Shown here one piece after another: positions 1 through 10,266 of a stretch of 64,000 nucleotides of DNA (position 1 is its first letter; each line of letters begins with the position of its first letter). Source of the stretch: Blastobasis lacticolella. Its lineage: Eukaryota; Arthropoda; Insecta; Lepidoptera; Blastobasidae. Below the pieces are notes generated by a model that was given only the letters and a program-made list of their open reading frames with translations, was not told the origin of the DNA and ran no database searches. The translations under genes and the position numbers were made by a program. The DNA lies in contig LR990048.1 of NCBI GenBank assembly GCA_905147135.1, positions 4,262,563-4,326,562 on the forward strand. Reading direction: 5' to 3'.

Positions 1-218
1 CCAGATCAGATAATTGCAGTGGACCGACTGCCATCTGACCTCCGTGACCCTGCTACCAGGGTAACCTGACCTCGTACCTCGTACCTCCACCTGACCGTAG
101 GAGCATCGGTTTGCATTCAACGAAAGTACAACACGAAAAGAGTCATTGGTACATGGCCGCAGTGGGATTCGAACGCGTTACCTTTCGCTTACGAATCGGA
201 TAAGGACACCGACGCTCC
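1..218 (-). repeat. SINE family A copy (tRNA-headed), cut by window edge
   Basis: Read on the minus strand, this begins with a tRNA-like head (GGAGCGTCGGTG, B-box-like GTTCGAATCCCACTGCGGC). The body then matches the copies at 28600 and 45398 (ATGTACC.., CCGATGCTC.., GGTCACGGAGGTCAG.., CACTG.AATTA.CTGATCTG). This is a non-autonomous LINE-mobilised element, not a working tRNA gene. Confidence 0.8.
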
Positions 219-984
219 ACAACACATAATCATATTGAAAGAGTAAGCCTATGCTTACCATCAGGCAGGCCGCAAGCTTGGTTGTCACCACAGAGCTTTA
301 AAGTCCACGTGTGTCGCCCTGGGGGGACGTGCGCGCGAGTGGTGTGGCCCGATCATTGTTCTGTGGTTGTCACCTAGTGGTATAAGAAACGCAATCTTTA
401 CGCACTGACTGCATTCGATCTGAAAGAGCAAATGTCGTGCGAGGTGGCTACAGTGGTCACTATTTCGTAGACAGCTTAGGCACCAGATTATAAGCACGAG
501 TTCTATTCGAGGTATCTACTGTCAAACGAATCTGTCACTAAGCTGTCATGTGGCAAGAAAATTGTCTAATTTTGAAAATAGGTACTGTAGGTATCGTATC
601 AATCGCAATCACAATTTAAACTTGACGGATTACATATATGTATTTTTACGGACTCGACTCTGATATCTAAAAATAAATATTCCGACTGTCATTCGAAACT
701 GATTCATGTGTCGCGTTATCTAACAACACAAATATTGGCTCTACCTTCTATCTTAAATATGCACAACTTTCTTAAACTTTCGTTGGACTTTGGTGTTTGT
801 GGTGTTATCTGATATTCTTTGGACTCGTGTGCCGATAAAAACGCAACGAGCGATGAACCCTGGTTAGAGACCGACGCGCTTCGGTGACTAATCAGCCGAT
901 GCGTGTAGGGCTGTCAGTCAGTAGATAGCAGATAGAGAAGATGACGTTGTTTTCGTATTTAAGGAGGACATATTATTAGGCAGC
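219..984. other. Intergenic or upstream intronic DNA, nothing recognised
   Basis: AT-rich sequence with only short chance ORFs (for example 285-497 on minus). It shows no exon-like phase or splice pattern and no repeat shared with the rest of the window. Confidence 0.5.
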
Positions 985-1086
985 TTGGGTAGGCCTCTAA
1001 CAAGGTGGACCGACGATCTGGTAAAGATCGCAGGTACCAGCTGGATGCAAAAGGCACAGGACCGGCCTTTGTGGAGATCTCTCTAG
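985..1086 (+). mobile_element. LINE 3' end fragment
   Basis: In frame this reads GRPLTRWTDDLVKIAG then SWMQKAQDRPLWRSL and a stop. It is the conserved last segment of many insect non-LTR retrotransposon polymerase ORFs (G-R-P-..-R-W-x-D-D ... W...A.DR..W). A short (ATG)n/(ATT)n tail follows at 1098-1118. It is a 5'-truncated dead copy. Confidence 0.7.
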
Positions 1087-1554
1087 CTTTGGCTGATATG
1101 ATGATGATTATTATTATTTCAATATGGTTATGGGCAGCTCGTTTCGTTATAGTTGAAAAGAAAAAAAGCATTAAAAATGTAGGTGGTAGAGCAGCACAGT
1201 ACTGGGCCACGCCTAGATGAAATATGTTTTTGACTTTTATTTCTCTTAGCCTACGCTGTGTCCCACTGCAGGGTGAAGGCCTCTCCCAAACTTGGCCGTT
1301 CTACGCGATTCTTGGTGATATCGGTCCAGTCGCGATCAAAGGCATACGTGACCTGTCTCGAAAAACAAAACTTCTCGGAGTTTTATTTTTATTCAGGAAA
1401 AAGTCGACTTTATCAACCTTAAAGGAAACCTAGTCGTCGTTGTTAGTGGCGTCAGATACCCAGTATCTATTTAGGCCGCCAAGCAACAATGTTTGTATTG
1501 TTGTGGTTCGATTTGTATTGAAGGATAAGGCCTAAGCACATTATCCTAGTGCCG
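1087..1554. other. Non-coding stretch with one repeat scrap
   Basis: Positions 1245-1300 (CCCACTGCAGGGTGAAGGCCTCTCCC) share a motif with 37925-37955 and with the family E repeats. Nothing else is recognisable. Confidence 0.4.
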
Positions 1555-1833
1555 CCATATACGGATGACTCTTTTCTGAGATATGTACATTAAATTAGTT
1601 GAATACTAACCTGCGCTCTTACGACGAGGGAAAACATTGTGATAAAACCTGCACATTCAGGCGACTGAATGTGTAACCATGATACAATCTGGTCTGGTTC
1701 CCCTGTTAACAGCGACACGGAGGTCAAATGGCAGTGGCTCCACTGTAATTACCTGATCTGCCGAACCTGGATCATGATCTAGGCGGACACCAGGCCCTCG
1801 CGCGCCAGATTACAACAATAATGTCAAGATGAT
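1555..1833 (+). repeat. SINE family A copy, headless
   Basis: The body starts at the ATGACTCTTTTCTGAGATATG motif and runs through GGTCTGGTTCCCCTG, GACACGGAGGTCAAATGG and CTAGGCGGACACCAGGCCCTCGCGC to a GTCAAGATGATT end. It lacks the tRNA-like head and is otherwise collinear with the copy at 45398-45740. Confidence 0.75.
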
Positions 1834-3052
1834 TATTTTATAATATTAAAGGCATGAGGCATACAACAGCTTCTTGACAAATACAAATTACAAATGGTGT
1901 AAACAGCACATTTATATGCATTGTATCTCTGTATCACACTGTCTTATAAGTTCGTACAATTAATTTGCAATAAAAAGCAACCAAATGCCACTATATCGAA
2001 AACGAGCGCTTTAAAGGCACCGCTGATAGCCCTATTCACTGCTAACCTCTCGTTGCTTTTCGTAACACTTAATGTTCTGATATTAAGGTCGATAATTACA
2101 TTAAGCGTTGCAGGTGTTTGCGCAAATGCCTCGTGGGAATGCGATCGGATTCTTTCAAATGTACATGCTTAGTTGAGTGGATAGAAAAAGTATGTAAGTG
2201 TATCTAAGTACCTAACTACTGGATTTGGATACGCGCCGATAGTTCGCATCCAGTTATTGAGAGTCAGTTCCTTGTTTTTACCCGACTGCCAAGGAAGGGT
2301 TATCTTTTTCGCACGTATCTTGTATGAATGTACTCGTAAGTAATGTATGTTTGTAAATGACTTTATTACCTCGTATCTTCGTACGATACATGGATTACTT
2401 GAGGGAGGGATCTTTATCGAGAGCGGGGATCTCATTCCATTACTGCAATGGATGTTTATTATGTATGATCCAGGCGCTGTTCGGCAGAGTAGAAATCTTG
2501 AACTCTGCCACTTTCTTCATGCTCCCCACTCAACCCATGTGCGGTTAAAACCTTAGCTCAGTTCCAATTGTTTAGATTATATATTTCCAAACCCGCAAAG
2601 TGATAGTTATTTAATAAAGAAACCAAACAGAGCACACACGTATTATGGTAGGTATCTACTTCTAATATTTACATCACATAAATACATATGTCCCACAGGT
2701 GGGGTAGGCAGAGACTATGTACTTTGCTCGGTCCTGACACAACTCCCTAGCCTCGCGCATATATCCACAACTCTTTTCATATCTCTCACTTCGATCCCCA
2801 GCTTTTCTAATATTTGTTGTGTTATAATGTCATAGTTATGTTACAGTATTGTGTTACAGTTAACGGCAGTATTGTGAAGTGTTACATTTCACTCCAAATG
2901 CACACCTGAAATTAAAGATGTCGAAATTGTCGTCACCAAGCGCGCAGGCGCACTGTTACGCAGATGACGATACGCACCCATACCATGACGTGTGATGTAA
3001 TGCCTTATTTACTGCATGCATGCATCTCGTATTATAATAATAATCTAGGCGC
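1834..3052. other. AT-rich DNA without recognised genes
   Basis: Short ORFs at 1921-2172 (+), 2169-2435 (-) and 2347-2556 (+) overlap each other in conflicting frames and resemble no family known to me. I see no exon. Confidence 0.45.
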
Positions 3053-3150
3053 TAATGTCCCGGTTGTGCACTCGCGCGCAAGGGCCCAGTGTCCGCCTTG
3101 ACCATGATCCAGGATTTGGCAGAACAGGTAATTACAGTGGAGCGACTAGT
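3053..3150 (-). repeat. SINE family A tail fragment
   Basis: On minus it holds the 3' part of family A: CAGTGTAATTACCTG equivalent, GGATCATGGTCAAGGCGGACAC, GGGCCCTTGCGCGCGAG and ACAACCGGGACATTA. Confidence 0.7.
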
Positions 3151-3289
3151 GGACTAAGCATCGCCCAATCCACTTCCTAACTTTAAGCGTTACCTTACGG
3201 TAGTTATTTCCTAGTGGTTGTTGAAACATATTTGCGTCTTATGAAGTTTCTAAGTATTGGGGTATCGGATTTAGGCGATGTTTAGTGAA

Positions 3290-3560
3290 AACGGACATCA
3301 TCGTCACAGCCCGTAACAGTCCACTGCAGAACTTAGGGCCTCTCCCACGATAGGGGAGGTTATTGTCATAATCTCCACGCTTGGCAGACGGGTTGGAGAT
3401 CGCTGTGTTTAAATATAATAATGGCAAATGCTGCTGCCCATTTTCCAGACTACGGAGACTCTTGATATTTCGCCTCGAAAACATTAGTCGCCTTGTACGA
3501 CACCCATGAGTGTAAGGGGTTGGTGCTATTCTACTCTGCCGGACACCACACGGCCAACAG
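3290..3560 (-). repeat. Interspersed repeat family E copy
   Basis: It shares the block 'cagtggactgttatgggctgtgatgatga' / 'ctccacgcttggcaggcgggttggagatcgc' / 'gctgctgcccattttccag' / 'ttggtgctattctactctgccggacaccacacggcca' with copies at 12282, 40437, 50200 and 51318. These have the look of a widespread SINE or LINE-tail family. Confidence 0.75.
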
Positions 3561-4166
3561 ACGGAAAACGGAGATCAGTGTCGTATTTTTATCAGTAGTT
3601 GTCCTAACGGGGCGCGGCGGCATGTTAGTACAATAATGAACGTGACGTAAAAAGGAACTACGTTATTCATCACCCATCTTTAGTACTATTCGAGTGAAAT
3701 TAGTCAAGAGTCCGTCCTCTTATTTCAATCGCAAAGTATTTCCATTGACATAGGAAAATTGACGTAACTGTTGGGTACTACTCCAAAAAATTAATTAGGC
3801 GATAAATCCGTACGAAATCGGGACTAGGGCGTAATTTTTACACTTTAATAACTTAAAATACCGTAAAGTTAAAGTGCTATGGTTGGATAACCTTGGCTAT
3901 TTCGGTTACTTAACGGAGGTTATGTCATCCATCACGGTGTTGGACAAATGAAGGTATATTATCCTGCTAAGTATACTGTAAAGTTAAGTTCAGACTGGGA
4001 GTTTAATGGCGGATAATCACATACAATATGAAATAGGCTGGTTCTACCTAGATACTTGCCTGTAGGTACATATAGTTTTTCATCATAATAGCAAGTTTTA
4101 AGGCAGGTATACCTTGTTATTTACTTAATACACCATATTACAATGAATAGGCAACTCTAGTCTAAC
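3561..4166. other. No recognised feature
   Basis: AT-rich sequence without long ORFs or matches elsewhere in the window. Confidence 0.4.
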
Positions 4167-4368
4167 CTTAATCCAGCAACATAAGCCATCAGAGAGCAGA
4201 TCAAAATGGAATATATGGCTCACAGAATAAGGTCTATTTTTGTATCATTTATATATTTTACGCGCCCGCTCCGTTTTCCAAAAGGCGTGATACAAAACTT
4301 TACCTTATTCTGAGAGCAATACATTCCATTTTGATTTGCGCTCTGATGAGTTAGATTGCTGGATTAAG
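4167..4368. mobile_element. Palindromic MITE
   Basis: The ends are inverted: CTTAATCCAGCAA at the left and TTGCTGGATTAAG at the right. The arms continue imperfectly (CAGAGAGCAGATCAAAATGGAAT against ATTCCATTTTGATTTGCGCTCTG; AATAAGGT against ACCTTATT) around a loop containing TTACGCGCCCGCTCCG. It is the same family as 37106-37347. Confidence 0.8.
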
Positions 4369-5223
4369 CAAAGGTATCTGCTCTTAGAGCGGTATCCAGC
4401 ATTCCCCCTCTACGTCTGTAACGTGAAGTCTAAACCGGTTTCTGCTTCAAGACGTAAACACGTTCCGTGATCGCTGCTTAATCACGGAGATTCATGACTA
4501 AGATTGCTATCCATATTGAAGATTCTGACTTTTTTTAGGTCCGATAAAATGATTATTTACATATTTTATGATTGGATAAAAGCGTTCCCGACATATTTGA
4601 TAGATTTGGCAACGGATTTCGATTTTTTTGGTATACATTTTTACTATAATTAAACAAACGATAATGATCACAATAGCTACTCATTTTAACTACTTTTATG
4701 AAATAGTTTGAAATGGAATCCTACTCGTATCCGGTATTTTTGAAACTTTTAATTCGATCATCCTCGTCACCTTCGTTGCCAGAGGACCTAGTCAGCTCTC
4801 TATGTTGTCAGTAAGCTTAAAGAACTTCCCAAAGTTTCAACTTCAAACGTCAAATAATTAAATTGAGAAAAACCAAAATATATTATTTTTAAAATTGTCC
4901 TGCCAATTATGCAGGCATATGCAATGAAATCGGTTAAGCCGTTCCGGAGTTCATAAAGGACAAACTACCCCTACCTACCTAAATTACTATGAGAAATGAC
5001 TTTGTAGCCAACGTAACGGAAACGGGTTCCTCACCTTCAAAGACCGTTTGTTTTCTAGGATGACATGGCAAATTGTGTGGAATCCAACTTACGGTAGCCA
5101 GTACAATCAACAGCACAAGTGTTCAACATTTATATGGTTTGCTTTCTTTTGTTGATGACAAAAGGCCAAATACAAGTGGTAACTCGCAAATTGAGCAGGT
5201 CGTTACGAACTGATAGGACATCA
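4369..5223. other. No recognised feature
   Basis: AT-rich sequence with no ORF of note and no internal repeat. It ends at the target-site duplication of the Foldback element. Confidence 0.4.
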
Positions 5224-8200
5224 ACTATTCATACGTCTATAAAGCTAGCATAAGAAAATGAGCAGAATCGTTTGTAATTCTGCTCAGAATTTAGTGCTAA
5301 TTGAGTGCTAATTTAGTGCCAAATTCGCAAATTTGGTGCTCCATAAGATTTGCAGAAAATACAAATACTGCTACCTTTTGATCAAGCTAGCAGAGTACAT
5401 GCCTAAATGCCTAAAACAGAATGACACAGCTTTACAATCAATGATATAATATTTAGTGCTAATTAAGTGCTCTTGATATATAGAGATGAGAATTTCAAAA
5501 ATGCGCTAATTTTTTTTTATTTTTTTTTAATAAGAAAAGTGCTAGTTTGACAGAAACAGCAAGTAATATCATCAGTATCTAGTATTTTGAGAGCATAACG
5601 ATGGATGGACAGGGCGTAGCAATTAAGTGCTCAATAAGTGCTGTCGATATGAGATGAAAAAACCATAGAAACATTTTTTTTTTTTTTGCATCGAGTAACT
5701 GCTCGTTTGTCAGAAACAGCAAGTAATATCTTCAAAATCGAGTACTTTGAGAGCATAACGATGGGTGGACAGGGCGTAGGAATTAAGTGCTCAATAAGTG
5801 CTGTCGATATGAGAAGAAAAAAAGATCAAAGGTGTTTTTTTAATTTTTCATGGGAATACTGCTAGTTTGACAGAAATAGCAAGTAATATCTTTAAAATCG
5901 AGTACTTTGAGAGCATAACGATGGAAGGACAGAGCGTAGGAATTAAGTGCTCAATAAGTGCTGTCGACATGAGAAGGAAAAAGGATCAAAGAAGATTTTT
6001 TTTTTATGTTTTCAGCGGGTAACTGCTAGTTTAACAGAAACAGCAAGTAATATCTTAAAATCGAGTACTTTGAGAGCATAACGATAGACGGACAGGGCGT
6101 AGGAATTAAGTGCTCAATAAGTGCTGTCGATATGAGATGAAAAAACAATCATTTTTTTTTTGCATCGAGTAACTGCTCGTTTGACAGAAACAGCAAGTAA
6201 TATCTTTAAAATCGAGTACTTTGAGAGCATATCGATAGACGGACAGGGCGTAGGAATTAAGTGCTCAATAAGTGCTGTCGACATAAGAAGGAAAAAGGAT
6301 CAAAGAAGATTTTTTTTTATGTTTTCAGCGGGTAACTGCTAGTTTATCAGAAACAGCAAGTAATATCTTCAAATCGAGTACTTTGAGAGCATAACGATGG
6401 GTGGAGCGGGCGTAGGAATTAAGTGCTCTATAAGTGCTGTCGATATGAGAAGAAAAAAAGATCAAAGAAGGTGTTTTTTTAAATTTTTCATGGGAATACT
6501 GCTAGTTTGACAGAAACAGCAAGTAATATCTTTAAAATCGAGTACTTTGAGAGCATAACGATGGATGTACAGAGCGTAGGAATTAAGTGCTCAATAAGTG
6601 CTGTCGATATGAGATGAAAAAACAATAGATTTTTTTTTTGCATCGAGTAACTGCTCGTTTGACAGAAACAGCAAGTAATATCTTTAAAATCGAGTACTTT
6701 AAGAGCATAACGATGGATGGACAGGGCGTAGGAATTAAGTGCTCAATAAGTGCTGTCGATATGAGAAGAAAAAAAGATCATAGATGTTTTTTTAATTTCT
6801 CATGGGAATACTGCTAGTTTGACAGAAACAGCAAGTAATATCTTCAAAATCGAGTACTTTGAGAGCATAACGATGGGTGGACAGGGCGTAGGAATTAAGT
6901 GCTCAATAAGTGCTGCCGATATGAGATGAAAAAACAATCGTTTTTTTTTGCATCAAGTAACTGCTCTTTTTTCAGAAACAGCAAGTAATATCTTTAAAAT
7001 CGAGTACTTTGAGAACTAGCATATTCTGTAATGACTTCCAATACCTGTTCTTTTGGAACAGATCGCTTTCGCCCTGGTTTTAAGTCCATCTTTTTCAAAT
7101 GTTTTTATGAGAAATTCCAGATCAATTTAAAACCCACGCTGAAAAAACAAAAAAAAATCTTCTTTGATCTTTTTTTCTTCTCATATCGACAGCACTTATT
7201 GAGCACTTAATTCCTACGCCCTGTCCACCCATCGTTATACTCTTAAAGTACTCGATTTTAAAGATATTACTTGCTGTTTCTGTCAAACGAGCAGTTACTC
7301 GATGCAAAAAAAAATCATTTGTTTTTTCATCTCATATCGACAGCACTTATTGAGCACTTAATTCCTACGCAATGTCCATAAATAGTTATACTTTTAAAGT
7401 ACTCGATTTTGAAGATATTGCTTGCTGTTTCTGTCAAACGAGCAGTTACTCGATACAAAAAAAAAAATGTTTCTGTGGTTTTTTCATCTCATATCGACAG
7501 CACTTATTGAGCACTTAATTCCTACACCCTGTCCATCCATCGTTATGCTCTTAAAGTACTCGATTTTAAAGATATTACTTGCTGTTTCTGTCAAACGAGC
7601 AGTTACTCGATGCAAAAAAAAATCGATTGTTTTTTCATCTCATATCGACAGCACTTATTGAGCACTTAATTCCTACGCCCTGTCCGTCTATCGATATGCT
7701 CTCAAAGTACTCGATTTTAAAGATATTACTTGCTGTTTCTGTTAAACGAGCAGTTACCCGCTGAAAACATAAAAAAAAATGTTCTTTGATCCTTTTTCCT
7801 TCTCATGTCGACAGCACTTATTGAGCACTTAATTCCTACGCCCTGTCCATCCATCGTTATGCTCTCAAAATACTCGATACTGATGATATTACTTGCTGTT
7901 TCTGTCAAACTAGCACTTTTCTTATTAAAAAAAAAAATAAAAAAAAATTTGCGCATTTTTGAAATTCTCATCTCTATATATCAAGAGCACTTAATTAGCA
8001 CTAAATATTATATCATTGATTGTAAAGCTGTGTCATTCTGTTTTAGGCATTTAGGCATGTACTCTGCTAGCTTGATCAAAAGGTATTTGTATTTTCTGCA
8101 AATCTTATGGAGCACCAAATTTGCGAATTTGGCACTAAATTAGCACTCAATTAGCACTAAATTCTGAGCAGAATTACAAACTATTCTGCTCATTTTCTTA

Positions 8201-8227
8201 TGCTAGCTTTATAGACGTACTATTCAT
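5224..8227. mobile_element. Foldback-type DNA transposon with 9-bp target-site duplication
   Basis: ACTATTCAT occurs at 5224-5232 and again at 8219-8227, immediately outside two ends that are exact inverted copies (ACGTCTATAAAGCTAGCATA... at 5233 and its complement ending at 8218). Each end has about 290 bp of unique inverted sequence. Next come arrays of a ~157-bp unit (AGTACTTTGAGAGCATAACG, GGACAGGGCGTAGGAATTAAG, TGCTGTCGATATGAGA, T-run, CTGCTAGTTTGACAGAAACAG). The left arm has nine copies at 151-164 bp spacing. The right arm has five copies in inverted orientation. The arms meet around a ~110-bp unique spacer (about 7015-7130). Long inverted ends built of tandem repeats plus 9-bp duplications are the hallmark of Foldback/Mutator-related elements. 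No transposase ORF is present; the 60-112-aa ORFs inside are readings of the repeat. Confidence 0.9.
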
Positions 8228-10139
8228 TTAGATTGCAGCTTAATATGTAGCATTTGAACCGCAAATATTCCTTATTATATTATTATACATTATACATTAT
8301 TCCTTATTGCCAATGCGTAGTAGCGCAGACAAAAAAAAATACAATATAGCTAGACTGGAAGTATACTTCATCACAATGTCCATTGTACATCCTAAAGGAG
8401 TTCTCGAAACCTCTGCATTAAATACATTATAATATCCGCACAAAACGTACAGGGAAACAATTCAACTTGATGACAAAACAGGAAGTAACATCGATGTTTA
8501 TATCGATTGAAAACTGTGATAAGAATAAGTAATAACGGACTACGAAGACGAGACTATGTAACGTCTTGTTACATCTGTTGATAGTTGTCTCAACGCATTG
8601 TGTTTGCAACAGTGTTTCTCTCTGGGATTGTCCGCAATATAATAATAGTACAATAATGCAATTAAACGATATCATTATAAACTTATGGTCACGGTTCAGG
8701 CAGTGTAAATATTACTGTCTTTGTTAGATTTTTGTTTGCTATTGTACCCTTAAAAGTAAAATCGATATGCGCTAATTAATACGCCTCAATTCGGTAAGTA
8801 ATCAAGTATTTCTACATCACCAATGAGGTATTTCCGCGAGTCGGTACTTACATATCAAGATGTCTGCAACGTTTCGTAAAACTAATTGTTCAACATTATT
8901 CCACAATAATTATTAAATCAGGAATTTTATACTGTCGGTGAATTTCGTCAATTGTCTTAGCAATGTGGCAATGCAAACCTGTATCCTAATTTGTTATGAG
9001 GTGTCGAAAGATATAAAGACAAAACTTGAATTACCTGAGTCCAGGGATTATGGCGAACTAGTCGTTAACACGAAACTTGTTTGGAGTAGTGCAGTACCTA
9101 TCATTATCGCCTGGAGACTAATTTGCTTGCAATAAGACTTATAAGAAAATTGTGTTCATGATTAACTTACACGTTTTGCTAATTCTAAGCTTTAATTTGA
9201 CACCCTTTCAATAGAACATGATTTCTTTCTCTTAGATAATTTGAACCTAGAACCCATAGGCCGTTAACCCGTTACTTAAGCTGAATCAGAACACAAGTTT
9301 TTCTCTCTATCTGATACCACCAATGTCAGAGATTATCTGAGTAATTAAGATGCTGTTTTTGGTCCTATCTTATCAGTTATGTATCTTGGTTATGATAGGT
9401 ATTAATTTGTATTTTCGTCAACCGATACCGATACTGATACGGACGTATCAGAAAGAATTTGATTCTTCTCAACAGTTTGTATAAGTATGAGTATGAGTGC
9501 AAAATCCTAACAAAAGGGTCCCACTCCGCGCGTACTTTCAAGTGCGAGTCCACCAAGGCCCCCGGGATCCGGTTTCAAGGTGAACACACCGGGTCCCGGT
9601 GCGGTGCCCCAGGAATGCGGGAAGGCCGCGGACGGTTCCGCTCGGCGATTACAAACGCTGTTGCTACTGTTAGGGCAGGAATCTTGGGCTTTCAAGAAAA
9701 AAAAATATTACAAATCGTTTTGTCAACGGACAGACGCCTGCTTCTACCAGATAATATGAATAATAAATAACCTTTATTACATACATCAAAGACGCCACGA
9801 CGCTAAACTATGATTTATTTATTTAGATTTCACCATCGCAGAGGTGTTGTCATTACCAGGACTGAGGTGAAAGCATAATATTACAGTCTACCATCACATG
9901 CATGCTGGAACACTAGACGAGTCTAACATTGCTGCTTGATGGCAGAAACGCATAGGTACTCCTCAAGTCCTCAGGCTCAACGGCGATGGCAGGATTCTAA
10001 TCTACCCTCGAGTAAAAAACGTCACACATGATGGGGACAGGAGAGCACAGACAACGTTTTATAAGCTTTTTGGGATAGTCAGTGTGAATTACGGCCGAAA
10101 CTCTGTCAGCTTAATAACAAAACCTGTCAATTGTTGCAG
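8228..10139 (+). other. Intron sequence upstream of the first visible exon of the TMEM178-like gene
   Basis: Mostly AT-rich and featureless. Positions 9515-9680 form a GC-rich island (CCCCCGGGATCCGG, GGGTCCCGGTGCGGTGCCCC) with overlapping ORFs on both strands and no recognisable protein. The stretch ends in a splice acceptor at 10130-10139 (TTTGTTGCAG-like; AG at 10138-10139). I looked for the gene's first exon (start methionine, TM1, then a donor) across 1-10139 and did not find it. Confidence 0.5.
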
Positions 10140-10266
10140 GAACATGTCGCCGAGAACTCCGCCGGCAACACCCAGATCTTGGAGAGTCTGAACAGCAAGT
10201 ACTACTACTACACGCGGACGAGAGGCCTGTTCAGGAACTGCTATCCTAAGGAGAGGCCGCCTACAG
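10140..10266 (+). CDS. TMEM178-like gene, exon encoding extracellular loop 1 (first exon visible)
   Basis: Acceptor TTGTTGCAG at 10131-10139, donor CAG|GTAAGA at 10267. Enters in phase 0 and leaves after one base of a codon. It encodes 42 residues beginning EHVAENSAGNTQ, with a YYYYTRTR run and GLFRNCYPKE. Strong third-position GC contrasts with the AT-rich flanks. The intron that follows is about 23 kb. Confidence 0.88.

Noticed and set aside
5440..8000. Regular array of spaced repeats that could be taken for a CRISPR or a satellite
   Set aside because: Units are ~157 bp, inverted between two arms, and enclosed by a 9-bp duplication, so this is a Foldback transposon in a eukaryotic genome.
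1..10139. Search for the first exon(s) of the TMEM178-like gene (start codon, TM1)
   Set aside because: No segment with a start codon, a hydrophobic stretch and a donor in phase 0 was found. It probably lies left of the window.
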